Translations under genes and position numbers: made by a program
Notes under the pieces: generated by a model
Database searches by the model: none
Told to the model about the DNA's origin: nothing
Seen by the model: the letters and a program-made list of their open reading frames with translations, nothing else
DNA from: an uncultured Lachnospiraceae bacterium
Lineage (GTDB): Bacteria > Bacillota > Clostridia > Lachnospirales > Lachnospiraceae
Reading direction: 5' to 3'
Assembly (NCBI GenBank): GCA_910579225.1
Contig: CAJTTI010000005.1
Location: forward strand, 123,367 to 187,366
Length of the DNA: 64,000 nucleotides
Shown: in pieces, positions 35,715-44,631 of the stretch
Position numbering within the stretch: position 1 is the stretch's first letter
How the letters are laid out: the number at the start of each line of letters is the position of its first letter

Positions 35715-35893
35715 TGTTTTCTTTCTTCCTTTGCTGTAAATACTATATCAATATAATAGAAAACATCCGAAACTACAATGGATATTTTCTTAAATTTTAA
35801 TGATTTTTCACTTTTATTCTCTCTGCTTTTATATTAGAATAGAGAAAAGTCAATTACTTACAGGTATGAAGCCTGTACGAAAGGAGACACTAT

Positions 35894-36184
35894 ATGAAAA
35901 AATTATCAAAAATGCTCACGGCCATCACAGGAATTGCTCTTGCCATAGCCGGAGGCCTCTTTCTCTATCAGAAATTCTTCCGTCAGGAGGAAGAATGGGA
36001 TGAAGACTTCGATGATGAAGAATTATTTGACATAGAGGATGAGGATGATGACAGCGACATCATAGCCTTTGACAGCGAAGAGGAAATCTTTGAAGAAGAA
36101 CCGCTGACTCCTCCCGCTGCAGAAGAGACCGTTCCTGACGGGAGTCATGCAGCTGCTGACGAAGAGGCTGAAGAAAAGGCATAA
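35894..36184 (+). CDS. Small membrane-anchored acidic protein, 96 aa
   Basis: Residues 7-27 are hydrophobic (LTAITGIALAIAGGLFLYQ), with a KK start, followed by a highly acidic tail (about 30 Asp/Glu between 32 and 96). It looks like an anchor with an extracellular or cytoplasmic disordered tail. RBS AAGGAGACACTAT. Alone between convergent and divergent neighbours and followed by a strong terminator. No family recognised. Confidence 0.75.
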   Translation: MKKLSKMLTAITGIALAIAGGLFLYQKFFRQEEEWDEDFDDEELFDIEDEDDDSDIIAFDSEEEIFEEEPLTPPAAEETVPDGSHAAADEEAEEKA

Positions 36185-36191
36185 AAAGTTC

Positions 36192-36230
36192 AAAAAGGAG
36201 GCGCCCTGAGACGGCCGCCTCCTTATTACA
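36192..36230. terminator. Bidirectional terminator after the acidic protein
   Basis: AAGGAGGCG (36195-36203) and CGCCTCCTT (36216-36224) form a perfect 9-bp stem, with A run upstream and TTATT downstream. It serves the plus-strand gene and the end of the convergent MocR gene, whose stop lies in the hairpin tail. Confidence 0.85.
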
Positions 36231-37623
36231 TCTCCCAGGCACTTGCCAGCCTTTCCGCTGCTCTGCGAATCTCCTCTTCTGTCAAAGTCGCATAACCCAA
36301 AATGACTGTCGGTTCATATGCTCTGTCATCAATGCAGTATTCTGACAATGGATATACCTGTACTTCAGCCTCCCTGGCCCGGCGGATCAGCTCTTCTTCT
36401 GATCTTTCTCCTGCCATCTGCAGTAAAATATGTACACCGGCCCGGTCTCCCAGGATCCTTCTGACACCTTTCATCTGCCGGACTTCCGCCAGCAGCACAT
36501 CATGCTTGCTCTTATACAGAGCCCTCATTTTATTCAGATGCCGTTCAAAATATCCCCGTTCCATAAAAAGCTGCAAAATCCTCTGATCTATTCTGGAGAC
36601 CGTACAGGAAAAACGCTTTCCAATCTCCTCATATTTGTCCATCAGGGAGAGAGGCAGCACCAGATAACTGATCCGGATAGCAGGAGCAATGGACTTGGAA
36701 AAAGTGCCCAGATAGATTACCTTCTGATGCGTATCATTGCCCTGAAGCGCCGGAATGGGCCGACCGATATACCGGAATTCACTGTCATAATCATCCTCTA
36801 TAATGTATCCGCCTTCCTTTTCCTCCGCCCATCTAAGTAGCTCCTGGCGCCGTTTGATCGGCATTACAATCCCCATGGGATACTGATGAGACGGCATTAC
36901 ATAAGCAATATCCGCCCCGCTCGTCCGGAGAGCTTCCACATCCATACCGTACTGGTCCATGGAGACCGTACAGCAGTCATGACCCAGCCCGCGAAAGATC
37001 TCATAGGCATGCCGGTAAGTAGGGCTTTCCATCGCAATCCGTCTTCTGGTTCCGAGCAGTCTGGACAGAAGCATCTGCAAATAATCATTCCCTGCTCCGA
37101 TGATCACCTGAGAAGGCTGCACATTCACTCCCCGGGCCTGATGCAGATACGTACAGATCACAGACCTGAGCGCATACTCTCCTCTTGGGTCGCCCAGATG
37201 GAACAATTCCTTCTGATCATCCTGCAGCACTTCCCGGCTAAGCTTCCTCCACACAGCATACGGAAAATGATCCAGATCAATTCCATTGGGGGTAAAATCA
37301 TACAGCACGTCTGCCGGAGCCGATACTTCCTGTTCTGCTTTCGGGAGTATCTCCGGCTCCAGATGATACAATTCCTCCATCTGACAGACAAAATACCCTC
37401 TGCAGGGAACCGATTCAATATATCCTTCCGACAGCAACTGCTCATAAGCCAGCTGAGCCGTACTTCGACTCACGTCCAGCTGTTTTGCCAGAAGTCTGGT
37501 GGAGGGGAGACGCTCTCCGCATCGGATGTTCCCCCTCTGAATCTCCCCTTTCATATGCTCATAGATCTGCTCATACAGACACTTTTTCGCTTTCTCTTCC
37601 AGATTCAGCATCAATTCGTACAA
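36226..37623 (-). CDS. MocR/PdxR-type regulator (GntR helix-turn-helix plus aminotransferase domain)
   Basis: 465 residues. N-terminal GntR winged helix (GERLPSTRLLAKQLDVSRST, about 35-85), then a full fold-type I aminotransferase-like domain with IGAGNDYLQ, IIEDDYDSEF and the PLP lysine in YLGTFSKSIAPAIR. Members respond to PLP or amino acids; PdxR regulates vitamin B6 synthesis, but no pdx or gab genes are near. Lies 28 nt downstream of glnS on the same strand. Confidence 0.9.
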   Translation of the reverse strand: MYELMLNLEEKAKKCLYEQIYEHMKGEIQRGNIRCGERLPSTRLLAKQLDVSRSTAQLAYEQLLSEGYIESVPCRGYFVCQMEELYHLEPEILPKAEQEVSAPADVLYDFTPNGIDLDHFPYAVWRKLSREVLQDDQKELFHLGDPRGEYALRSVICTYLHQARGVNVQPSQVIIGAGNDYLQMLLSRLLGTRRRIAMESPTYRHAYEIFRGLGHDCCTVSMDQYGMDVEALRTSGADIAYVMPSHQYPMGIVMPIKRRQELLRWAEEKEGGYIIEDDYDSEFRYIGRPIPALQGNDTHQKVIYLGTFSKSIAPAIRISYLVLPLSLMDKYEEIGKRFSCTVSRIDQRILQLFMERGYFERHLNKMRALYKSKHDVLLAEVRQMKGVRRILGDRAGVHILLQMAGERSEEELIRRAREAEVQVYPLSEYCIDDRAYEPTVILGYATLTEEEIRRAAERLASAWEM

Positions 37624-37651
37624 GGGGACCTCTCCATTCTTCAGTACTCGT

Positions 37652-39313
37652 TTAACCAGGCAGTTTAAACGAACTTTTTAATGATACAATCCGGTTGAAC
37701 ACCAGTGCGTCTTCTCTGGAATCTTTTGCATCCACACAGAAGAAACCACTGCGCACGAACTGAAAGCTGTCATACGCCTTCACATCTTTTAAAGCCGGCT
37801 CCAGCTTCGCCTTCGCCACGGTCAGCGAATGTGTATTGATGTTCATACTGCCGTCTTCGTTGTATACTCCCTTTTCCTCGTCAATCAGGTTCTCATACAG
37901 CCGAACCTCCGCATCAACGGCATAAGGAGCCGGCACCCAGTGAATCGTCCCTTTGACCTTCCGCCCCGTAAACCCGCTGCCTGCTTTTGTCTCCGGATCA
38001 TAAGTGCAGTGCACTTCCACGATTCTGCCCTCCTCATCCTTCACAAAGCTCTCGCACTTTACAAAATATGCATGCATCAGGCGGACTTCATTGCCGGGAA
38101 AGAGCCGGAAATATTTCTTCGGCGGCTCTTCCATAAAGTCCTCCCGCTCAATATACAATTCTCTGCAAAACGGAATCGTCCGGGTTCCAAGGTCCTCATT
38201 TTCCAGATTGTTCGCCGCCTCCAGTTCCTCTGTCTGGCCTTCCGGATAATTATCAATCACCAGCTTAATCGGATCAAGAACCGCCATCATACGGGAACGC
38301 TTCATCTTCAGATCCTCCCGGATACAGTATTCCAACATGGCATAGTCCACAGAGCTCTGCCCCTTTGCCACTCCGCACAGTTCCACAAACTTCTGAATGG
38401 ACTCCGGCGTAAATCCTCTGCGTCTGAGTGCAGCGATAGATACCAGGCGCGGATCATCCCAGCCATCCACAATCCCGTCTTCCACCAGTTTCTTAATATA
38501 TCGTTTCCCCGTCACTACGTTGGTCAGATACAATTTCGCAAACTCAATCTGCCTGGGCGGGTGCGGGTACTCCAGCTCCCTGACCACCCAGTCATAAAGG
38601 GGACGGTGATCTTCAAACTCCAGCGTACAGATGGAGTGTGTAATCCCTTCTATGGCATCCTCTATGGGATGAGCAAAATCATACATCGGATAGATACACC
38701 AGGTGTCGCCCGTATTATGATGGCTCATATGCGCCACCCGGTAGATGACCGGATCCCTCATATTAATATTAGGAGAAGCCATATCAATCTTCGCCCGTAG
38801 CACTTTCTCTCCATCCTGATAGACGCCATTTTTCATATTTTCAAAAAGAGTCAAATTCTCTTCCACGCTGCGTTCCCTGTAGGGACTGTTCTTTCCTGGC
38901 TCCTTAAGACTTCCCCGATATGCACGAATCTCTTCTGCAGTCAGATCACACACATAAGCTTTGCCTTTTTTGATCAGCTTTACCGCCGCCTCATACATCT
39001 GCGGAAAATAATCGGATGCAAAGAACAGCCGGTCCTCCCAGTCTGCTCCCAGCCACTGAATATCCTGTTTGATCGCATCTACAAACTCCGTCTTCTCCTT
39101 GGTCGGATTTGTATCGTCAAAACGCATATTGAATTTTCCGTTATATTTTTTCGCAAGTCCATAGTTCAGCAGTATGGATTTGGCATGTCCGATGTGCAGA
39201 TAGCCGTTTGGTTCCGGTGGAAAACGGGTATGAACTGTTTCATAGACTCCCTCCGCCAGGTCCTTGTCGATCTCTGTCTCTATAAAATTTTTAGAAACCA
39301 CTTCTTTCTCCAT
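37652..39313 (-). CDS. glnS: Glutaminyl-tRNA synthetase
   Basis: Class I synthetase. HIGH motif in FPPEPNGYLHIGHAKSI, the acceptor-binding RFDDTNPTKEK, and MSRMM-like KMKRSRMMAVLD in place of the KMSKS loop. C-terminal beta-barrel anticodon domain. The frame is open through the upstream tRNA to 39421, but the ATG at 39313 (RBS GAGGAGG) gives the normal 553 residues. GlnRS is not universal in Firmicutes, many of which use GatCAB instead, so acquisition from proteobacteria is usual. Sits 67 nt after a tRNA-Thr and its terminator. Confidence 0.95.
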   Translation of the reverse strand: MEKEVVSKNFIETEIDKDLAEGVYETVHTRFPPEPNGYLHIGHAKSILLNYGLAKKYNGKFNMRFDDTNPTKEKTEFVDAIKQDIQWLGADWEDRLFFASDYFPQMYEAAVKLIKKGKAYVCDLTAEEIRAYRGSLKEPGKNSPYRERSVEENLTLFENMKNGVYQDGEKVLRAKIDMASPNINMRDPVIYRVAHMSHHNTGDTWCIYPMYDFAHPIEDAIEGITHSICTLEFEDHRPLYDWVVRELEYPHPPRQIEFAKLYLTNVVTGKRYIKKLVEDGIVDGWDDPRLVSIAALRRRGFTPESIQKFVELCGVAKGQSSVDYAMLEYCIREDLKMKRSRMMAVLDPIKLVIDNYPEGQTEELEAANNLENEDLGTRTIPFCRELYIEREDFMEEPPKKYFRLFPGNEVRLMHAYFVKCESFVKDEEGRIVEVHCTYDPETKAGSGFTGRKVKGTIHWVPAPYAVDAEVRLYENLIDEEKGVYNEDGSMNINTHSLTVAKAKLEPALKDVKAYDSFQFVRSGFFCVDAKDSREDALVFNRIVSLKSSFKLPG

Positions 39314-39342
39314 AACAGGGTCCTCCTCGGTTTTATAATTCG

Positions 39343-39374
39343 AAAAAAGCGGAAATTCTGTTGAATTTCCGCTC
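39343..39374 (-). terminator. Terminator of tRNA-Thr, upstream of glnS
   Basis: Minus-strand AGCGGAAATTC and GAATTTCCGCT pair with a 4-nt loop, followed by TTTTTT. Transcription of glnS therefore depends on read-through or on a promoter of its own. Confidence 0.85.
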
Positions 39375-39379
39375 CTCAA

Positions 39380-39452
39380 AGCTGCTGACGGGAATCGGAC
39401 CCGTGACCTCCGCACTACCAATGCGACGCTCTACCGACTGAGCCACAGCAGC
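39380..39452 (-). tRNA. tRNA-Thr (anticodon GGU)
   Basis: Cloverleaf on the minus strand: acceptor GCTGCTG / CAGCAGC, D stem GCTC, anticodon stem TCGCA / TGCGG around loop TTGGTAG (anticodon GGT), T stem ACGGG / CCCGT with TCCGATT loop, discriminator T. 73 nt, no encoded CCA. Preceded by its own promoter (39484-39512). Confidence 0.92.
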
Positions 39453-39483
39453 TTATGGTATCGCTTACGCTCGCGACTCGATT

Positions 39484-39512
39484 ATAATATCACAGCCTTT
39501 ATTTAGTGTCAA
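39484..39512 (-). promoter_or_regulatory. Promoter of tRNA-Thr
   Basis: Minus-strand TTGACA (39507-39512), 17-nt spacer, TATTAT (39484-39489). It lies just after the sigH stop. Confidence 0.8.
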
Positions 39513-39521
39513 CACTTTTTT

Positions 39522-40100
39522 TCATCTTTCTCCAACTTTGTCCAGCTTTTTTTTCAGACGCTGGAGCGTATTATCGACTGCTTTTTCGTTTTTTCCTATG
39601 ACGGATGCAATCTGCCCGTAGGTCTTTCCTTCCAGGTAAAGTTCCAGCACCAGCTGCTCCATATCACTGAGGCGCCTGTGAATCTGATCATACCGGCTTT
39701 CCAGCTCTTCCTGATCAATCAGCATGTCTTCCGGGTTCTGTTCCGCCAGAATCTGAGGTTCCTCGTCCAGCGACACATATCCGTTCAAAGGCGCATGCTT
39801 CTTACGTTTGGACGCCTGAACCGCCGTATACATCTGCCGGGTGACACAAAGCTCTGCGAAGGTATAAAAAGAACATTCTCCGCCGGCCCGATATCCCCGG
39901 ATCGCTTTGAACAGCCCAATCATTCCTTCCTGAATCAGGTCATCGTTGTCTCCACCGATCAGATACAGTGTCCGGGCCTGCCTTTTTACCAGCGGCTTGT
40001 ATTTGTTCAGCAGATATTCTGTCACTCCGGTCTCTCCGGATTCCAGCCGTTTCATCAACTCCTCATCTGTCAGTTTTTCATATTCTTCTCTCTGACTCAC
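39522..40100 (-). CDS. sigH: RNA polymerase sigma factor SigH
   Basis: 192-residue sigma-70 family member. Region 2 contains DLIQEGMIGLFKAIRGYR and FYTFAELCVTRQM, region 4 SDMEQLVLELYLEGKTYGQIASVIGKNEKAVDNTLQRLK. This matches Spo0H, the early-sporulation/transition sigma factor, and the position after rlmB and mrnC is conserved in sporulating Firmicutes. The stop lies a few bases from the tRNA-Thr promoter. Confidence 0.93.
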   Translation of the reverse strand: MSQREEYEKLTDEELMKRLESGETGVTEYLLNKYKPLVKRQARTLYLIGGDNDDLIQEGMIGLFKAIRGYRAGGECSFYTFAELCVTRQMYTAVQASKRKKHAPLNGYVSLDEEPQILAEQNPEDMLIDQEELESRYDQIHRRLSDMEQLVLELYLEGKTYGQIASVIGKNEKAVDNTLQRLKKKLDKVGER

Positions 40101-40101
40101 C

Positions 40102-40842
40102 TTATCCCATCCTCTGTCTTACGATCTCATACGCCAGCACACCGGCCGCCACCGAAGCATTCAGAGAATCAATCTCCCCTTTCATGGGAATGGAAGCCGT
40201 AAGATCACACTTTTCCCGGACCAGGCGGCTGACGCCTTCGCCCTCATTTCCGATCACAAGCCCTATGGGGCCTTTCAGATCCAGATCATACATCTGTGTG
40301 CCTTCCATATCGGCGCAGACGAACCAGAGCCCTTGTTCCTTCAGTTCTTCAATCGTATTTCCAAGGTTTGTCACCTTGGCCACTGGTGTATAGTTGAGCG
40401 CTCCTGCAGAAGCCTTCGCCACTGTTGCCGTCAGTCCCGCCGCCCGCCGCTTCGGAATGATCACCCCATGGGCCCCTGCCAGATTCGCCGTCCGGATAAT
40501 CGCCCCCAGATTGTGAGGATCCTCAATGTTATCCAGAAGAATCAGGAATGGAGGCTCCTTCCTCTCTTCCGCCAGGCGGAGCAGTTCCTCCACCTGCGCA
40601 TACTCGTAGGCCGCTGCACTGGCAATGACTCCCTGATGCTTTCCAGTCCCAGACATCTGGTCCAGCCGCTCTTTTGGCACAAAACTTATGATAGTATCCT
40701 GTTTTCTCGCCTCTCTGAGAATGCTGTTTACCGGACCGTCCTGACATCCCTTCTGCACATGAATCTTATCTATGGTTTTTCCGGAACGAAACGCTTCCAG
40801 CACCGCGTTGCGCCCTTCAATTGTCTGTTCTTCATATCTCAT
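40102..40842 (-). CDS. rlmB: 23S rRNA 2'-O-methyltransferase RlmB (SpoU family)
   Basis: N-terminal RNA-binding substrate domain (GRNAVLEAFRSGKTIDKIHV) and a SPOUT knot domain with the motifs DNIEDPHNLGAIIRTA, IGNEGEGVSR and IPMKGEIDSLNASVAAG. 246 residues. Overlaps mrnC by 4 nt. Confidence 0.94.
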   Translation of the reverse strand: MRYEEQTIEGRNAVLEAFRSGKTIDKIHVQKGCQDGPVNSILREARKQDTIISFVPKERLDQMSGTGKHQGVIASAAAYEYAQVEELLRLAEERKEPPFLILLDNIEDPHNLGAIIRTANLAGAHGVIIPKRRAAGLTATVAKASAGALNYTPVAKVTNLGNTIEELKEQGLWFVCADMEGTQMYDLDLKGPIGLVIGNEGEGVSRLVREKCDLTASIPMKGEIDSLNASVAAGVLAYEIVRQRMG

Positions 40843-41270
40843 GGCAATTCTCCTGTTCTCTCCATGCCCAGCCGGATCAGGTCAATCATTCTCGACATCC
40901 GGCCCGTCAGATAAAGATATCCCATCAGTGCTTCAAAGCCTGTGGCCTGACGGTATTCCCCCATGGACGCATGTTTGGCCATACTGAAGGTCTTGGCATT
41001 GCGTCCCCGCTTATACACCTGATGTTCTTCCTCTGTCAATTCCTCCCGGATGGAAAGGATCATGGCCGCCTGCGCGGATGCCTTCACATAACCGCTTGCT
41101 TTTTTATGGAGGACATTGGCCTGCCGGTTCCCTCTTCCCACCAGAATCGTCCGGACCACCAGTTCGTAGATACCATCCCCCATATAAGCAAGCACCAGCG
41201 GCGAATAAGTTTTCACATCCACATCCGGAAGTGTGAATTGTTCTTTCAGATATTTTAAGCTCTCTTCCAT
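40839..41270 (-). CDS. mrnC: Mini-ribonuclease III
   Basis: 143 residues, an RNase III catalytic domain without the dsRNA-binding domain: LAYMGDGIYELVVRT carries the catalytic aspartate, and KRGRNAKTFS and EYRQATGFEALMGYLYL the remainder. Matures 23S rRNA in Bacillus. Overlaps cysS by 16 nt and rlmB by 4 nt. Confidence 0.94.
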   Translation of the reverse strand: MEESLKYLKEQFTLPDVDVKTYSPLVLAYMGDGIYELVVRTILVGRGNRQANVLHKKASGYVKASAQAAMILSIREELTEEEHQVYKRGRNAKTFSMAKHASMGEYRQATGFEALMGYLYLTGRMSRMIDLIRLGMERTGELP

Positions 41271-42664
41271 TTTACTCCTTCACGCGTATCTTCCAGAAGA
41301 ATTCCTTTCTCCAGCAGAAGATTTCTGATCTCGTCTGCTCTGGCAAAATTCTTCTCTTTTCTGGCCGCCTGGCGCTCTTCGATCAACGCTTCAATCTCTT
41401 CATCCAGCAAAACTTCCTGCTTCTCCGCAGCAAGCCCCAGGATATCGCATAGTCCCCGGATTCTGTCCCCCAGTCCTTCTGCTAGCGCCCTGCTGACGCC
41501 TTCTTTCCCGTGAGTATTCGCATATTTTACCAGATCAAAGACCGCAGCAATCGCATCTGCCGTGTTAAAATCATCTTCCATGGAACGGTCAAAATCCTTT
41601 TCAAAAGCATCCGCCCCCTTCAAAATCTCTGCTTCTTCTGCCGTAAGCTCTGTTTCTGACGCATGTTCTGCCATATATTTCAGACGATCCACCGCCGTCT
41701 GTATCCGCTCCAGCGCGTTTTTCGAAGATTCCATCAGATCGGCACTGAAGTTCAGCGGACTCCGGTAATGGGCGTTCAGCATGAAGAACCGAAGGATCTG
41801 CAAATCATATTTCTCGCTGATTTCCCTGACTGTGAAAAAGTTTCCAAGAGATTTTGACATTTTCCTGTTGTCAATATTCAAGAATGCATTGTGCATCCAG
41901 TATCTGGAAAAGATCTTTCCGCTACATGCCTCGCTCTGCGCAATCTCGTTTTCATGATGAGGAAATACCAGGTCTTCTCCGCCTCCATGAATGTCGATCT
42001 GCTCTCCCAAATATTTTCGGGACATAACAGAACATTCGATATGCCAGCCCGGACGCCCGTCTCCCCAGGGAGATACCCAATATGGTTCTCCTTCTTTCTT
42101 TGGCTTCCAGAGTACAAAATCCAGCGAATCTTCCTTCTCCTCCTCACCAGATACCAGAAGAGACCGGTTTCCTGCCTGCAGATCTTCCAGATTCTTATGG
42201 GACAGTTTTCCATATTCAGCAAAGCGGCGGGTGCGGAAATACACGGTCCCGTTCACTGCATATGCATAATCTTTTTCAATCAGTGCAGAAATCATATCAA
42301 TCATCCCATCAATCTCCTGCGTCGCCAGCGGATGCATGGTAGCCGGTTTGATATTCATCCCTTCCATATCCTTTTTGCACTCATCAATATATCTTTTGGA
42401 AATCTCTTCCGCGGACACCCCTTCTTCATTGGCTTTTTTGATGATCTTGTCATCCACATCCGTAAAATTCGATACAAAATTCACTTCATATCCTCTGTGC
42501 TCCAGATACCTCCTTACGGTGTCAAAGACGATCATGGGTCTGGCATTTCCGATATGAATCAGATTATAGACCGTGGGGCCGCACACATACATGCTGACCT
42601 TTCCTTCCTCCAGCGGTACAAACTCTTCCTTTTTCTTTGATAATGTGTTATAGATACGAATCAT
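41255..42664 (-). CDS. cysS: Cysteinyl-tRNA synthetase
   Basis: HIGH motif in YVCGPTVYNLIHIGNARP (also holding a zinc cysteine), second zinc cysteines and histidine in WHIECSVMSRKYLG, KMSKS at DNRKMSKSLGNFF. 469 residues from the ATG at 42664 (RBS AACAGGAGGAATTG); the frame runs further into cysE but there is no support for it. The conserved order cysE-cysS-mrnC-rlmB-sigH holds here behind a T-box. Confidence 0.95.
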   Translation of the reverse strand: MIRIYNTLSKKKEEFVPLEEGKVSMYVCGPTVYNLIHIGNARPMIVFDTVRRYLEHRGYEVNFVSNFTDVDDKIIKKANEEGVSAEEISKRYIDECKKDMEGMNIKPATMHPLATQEIDGMIDMISALIEKDYAYAVNGTVYFRTRRFAEYGKLSHKNLEDLQAGNRSLLVSGEEEKEDSLDFVLWKPKKEGEPYWVSPWGDGRPGWHIECSVMSRKYLGEQIDIHGGGEDLVFPHHENEIAQSEACSGKIFSRYWMHNAFLNIDNRKMSKSLGNFFTVREISEKYDLQILRFFMLNAHYRSPLNFSADLMESSKNALERIQTAVDRLKYMAEHASETELTAEEAEILKGADAFEKDFDRSMEDDFNTADAIAAVFDLVKYANTHGKEGVSRALAEGLGDRIRGLCDILGLAAEKQEVLLDEEIEALIEERQAARKEKNFARADEIRNLLLEKGILLEDTREGVKWKRA

Positions 42665-42680
42665 GTGACAATTCCTCCTG

Positions 42681-43370
42681 TTATTCAAGTTCTGTTTCTG
42701 CCCTTTTGGCATCCGGCCGGGTATCTGCTTTCTCTTTCAGTCTGTTCAGTTCTGCTCTTAATTTTTTGTTTTCTTCTTTTAGTTCCGTCACTGCGTCCAG
42801 AATCGGATCCGGAAGATTAACCTGATCCAGATCCTTTCTCGGAATCCGGATTTGGTCCTTTTTCACAATCCGTCCCGGAATACCGACCACTGTACAGTTA
42901 GGCGGTACCGGGCCCAGTACCACGCTGCCGGCTCCGATCTTGGAATTCTCACCAATGGTAAACGACCCCAGAATCTTCGCCCCTGCACTGACCATCACAT
43001 TGTCTTCCAATGTCGGATGACGCTTACCCTGCTCCTTTCCCGTTCCGCCCAGGGTAACTCCCTGATAGAGCGTCACATTGTCACCCAGAATCGCCGTCTC
43101 TCCGATGACCACGCCGGTTCCATGATCAATAAACAGACCTTTGCCGATGGTTGCTCCCGGGTGGATCTCAATCCCCGTCTTCCTGGCCGTTCGCTGAGAC
43201 AACCACCTGGCCCAGAAATAATGCCCGTTCTGATACAGCTTATGAGCAAGCCGATACCTTAATATCGCATGGAATGTGGGATAGAGAAACACTTCCATAT
43301 TGGATTTAATCGCCGGATCCCGTTCTCTGATTACTTCAATCTCTTCTCTGACATAACGGATAAATCCCAT
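42681..43370 (-). CDS. cysE: Serine O-acetyltransferase
   Basis: Left-handed beta-helix acetyltransferase making O-acetylserine for cysteine. Hexapeptide repeats GIEIHPGATIGKGLFIDHGTGVVIGETAILGDNVTLYQGVTLGG hold the catalytic His and Asp. 229 residues from the ATG at 43370 (RBS AAAGGAGCTGTT). A C-terminal coiled extension (LKEENKKLRAELNRLKEK) is present. Downstream of a T-box, so expression should follow uncharged tRNA. Confidence 0.93.
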   Translation of the reverse strand: MGFIRYVREEIEVIRERDPAIKSNMEVFLYPTFHAILRYRLAHKLYQNGHYFWARWLSQRTARKTGIEIHPGATIGKGLFIDHGTGVVIGETAILGDNVTLYQGVTLGGTGKEQGKRHPTLEDNVMVSAGAKILGSFTIGENSKIGAGSVVLGPVPPNCTVVGIPGRIVKKDQIRIPRKDLDQVNLPDPILDAVTELKEENKKLRAELNRLKEKADTRPDAKRAETELE

Positions 43371-43440
43371 AACAGCTCCTTTACTTTTCCATGACCCCGG
43401 CCAGGAATCTGTCCCAGGCAGATGGCCCATTGTTTCTGTG

Positions 43441-43762
43441 ATACAAAAAACCTCCGTCCCTTATAGAGACGAAGGTATCCGTGGTTCCACTCTACTGAAA
43501 AGGCCCATGCCTTTCACTCGAAACATGTAACGCATGCCTGCGTACAGGGATACTTTCCAAAATATCTGGTTCCCCCTGTCTGCTCCCGGATGCACTTTCA
43601 TCTCCTGCTGCCCGGAACTGCTTTCAGCCAGCGGCAGCTCCTCTCTGACGGCGCGGGGGAGATTACTCTCTCCGTTCCCTGCATTTCTCTGTATATCCGG
43701 GAAAACACCAACGGAATCGGCTTCTTCCCGGCAAATCCAGGCTTCTGCAGCCTGCTACTCAT
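43441..43762 (-). promoter_or_regulatory. T-box leader upstream of cysE-cysS
   Basis: Minus-strand leader with the conserved T-box AGAGTGGAACCACGG (about 43478-43494), followed by a terminator hairpin CCTTCGTCTC / GGGACGGAGG with TTTTTTG (43443-43473). Stem I lies upstream and contains an ATGCAGGGAAC element where TGC is a plausible cysteine specifier. Regulation by uncharged tRNA-Cys fits the downstream cysE and cysS; the specifier assignment is inference. Confidence 0.88.
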
Positions 43763-43791
43763 AGAATATGAGATTTTGTATCTTTTGTCAA
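43763..43791 (-). promoter_or_regulatory. Promoter of the cysE T-box operon
   Basis: Minus-strand TTGACA (43786-43791), 17-nt spacer, TATTCT (43763-43768). The -35 lies 3 bp from the stop of the upstream GNAT gene. Confidence 0.75.
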
Positions 43792-43794
43792 GCG

Positions 43795-44631
43795 TTAAAC
43801 CACTTCAGACAGACAGATTCCAAGATTACTGAACAGCAGGGATACCAGCTCTCCCACGGACAGTTCCAGATCCAGCCTCCCTGGTCTCTCATCCAGTCTT
43901 TCCGCCCTGGTCTCCCCTTCCATAGTCTCCCACAGAAAATATCCGTTGTTTTCAGCAATCACCGGATCCGTAATATGCAGATACCGCCTGCTGTTCTCCC
44001 GGCTGCCCACCAGTCGAAGCGCCTGAGATACATCCGTAATACGGAGCATATATGGCGGCATATGATCCGGGGGAATTTCCCCTTTCTCTGCCTCCCTCTC
44101 CGCTCTCAGATTCTCCAGATACCGCTGGTCTCTTCTGCAGAACATCTGATACCGGGCCGCCAGGTAATGATTCTGTTCCTCTGCCTCCATCCGTTCCACC
44201 CGTCCCGGTACAGCCGTATAGGGACAGAGCCAGACGAAATCAAAGGGTGCATAGATACTCTCGCTGGCCGGCATCAGGAAGACAAAGGGCATCTTCCGTG
44301 CTGCTGAATCCCGCAGTGCTTTCTCCAGCAGTATACGCATATATCCCCGGTGCCTATATCTTTCCCTGGTTGCCACCGCCACGATGTAGCTGCTTCTTAC
44401 CTCATATCCGTTCACTATCAGATAATAGGGATTCAGGTGCAGCATAGCGACCAACTGTCCATCCTCCTTAAGTCCCAGAATCTCATTGTCCCGAATTTTA
44501 TAAGTATAATAAAAATCTGTAAATTTTTCCGTATCCTCAATAAAAATCTCTTCATAAAGCTTTCTGGACCAACGCTTTTCTTCTGCAGACAGGTACTGCG
44601 GCACCGGCAGTTCCTTTAATTCTTCGGACAT
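43795..44631 (-). CDS. GNAT-family N-acetyltransferase (Eis-like), 278 aa
   Basis: N-terminal GNAT domain with YIVAVATRERYRHRGYMRILLEKAL (acetyl-CoA binding RxxGxx), FLMPASESIYAPFDFVW, and a C-terminal sterol-carrier-like portion (VSQALRLV, LDLELSVGELVSLLFS), the layout of Eis-type acetyltransferases. Substrate unknown. Overlaps ispF by 16 nt, which makes translation coupled. Confidence 0.85.
   Translation of the reverse strand: MSEELKELPVPQYLSAEEKRWSRKLYEEIFIEDTEKFTDFYYTYKIRDNEILGLKEDGQLVAMLHLNPYYLIVNGYEVRSSYIVAVATRERYRHRGYMRILLEKALRDSAARKMPFVFLMPASESIYAPFDFVWLCPYTAVPGRVERMEAEEQNHYLAARYQMFCRRDQRYLENLRAEREAEKGEIPPDHMPPYMLRITDVSQALRLVGSRENSRRYLHITDPVIAENNGYFLWETMEGETRAERLDERPGRLDLELSVGELVSLLFSNLGICLSEVV

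Noticed and set aside
39314..39421. N-terminal extension of glnS through the upstream tRNA
   Set aside because: The region is a tRNA-Thr with its terminator; the ATG at 39313 with a GAGGAGG RBS gives the usual length.
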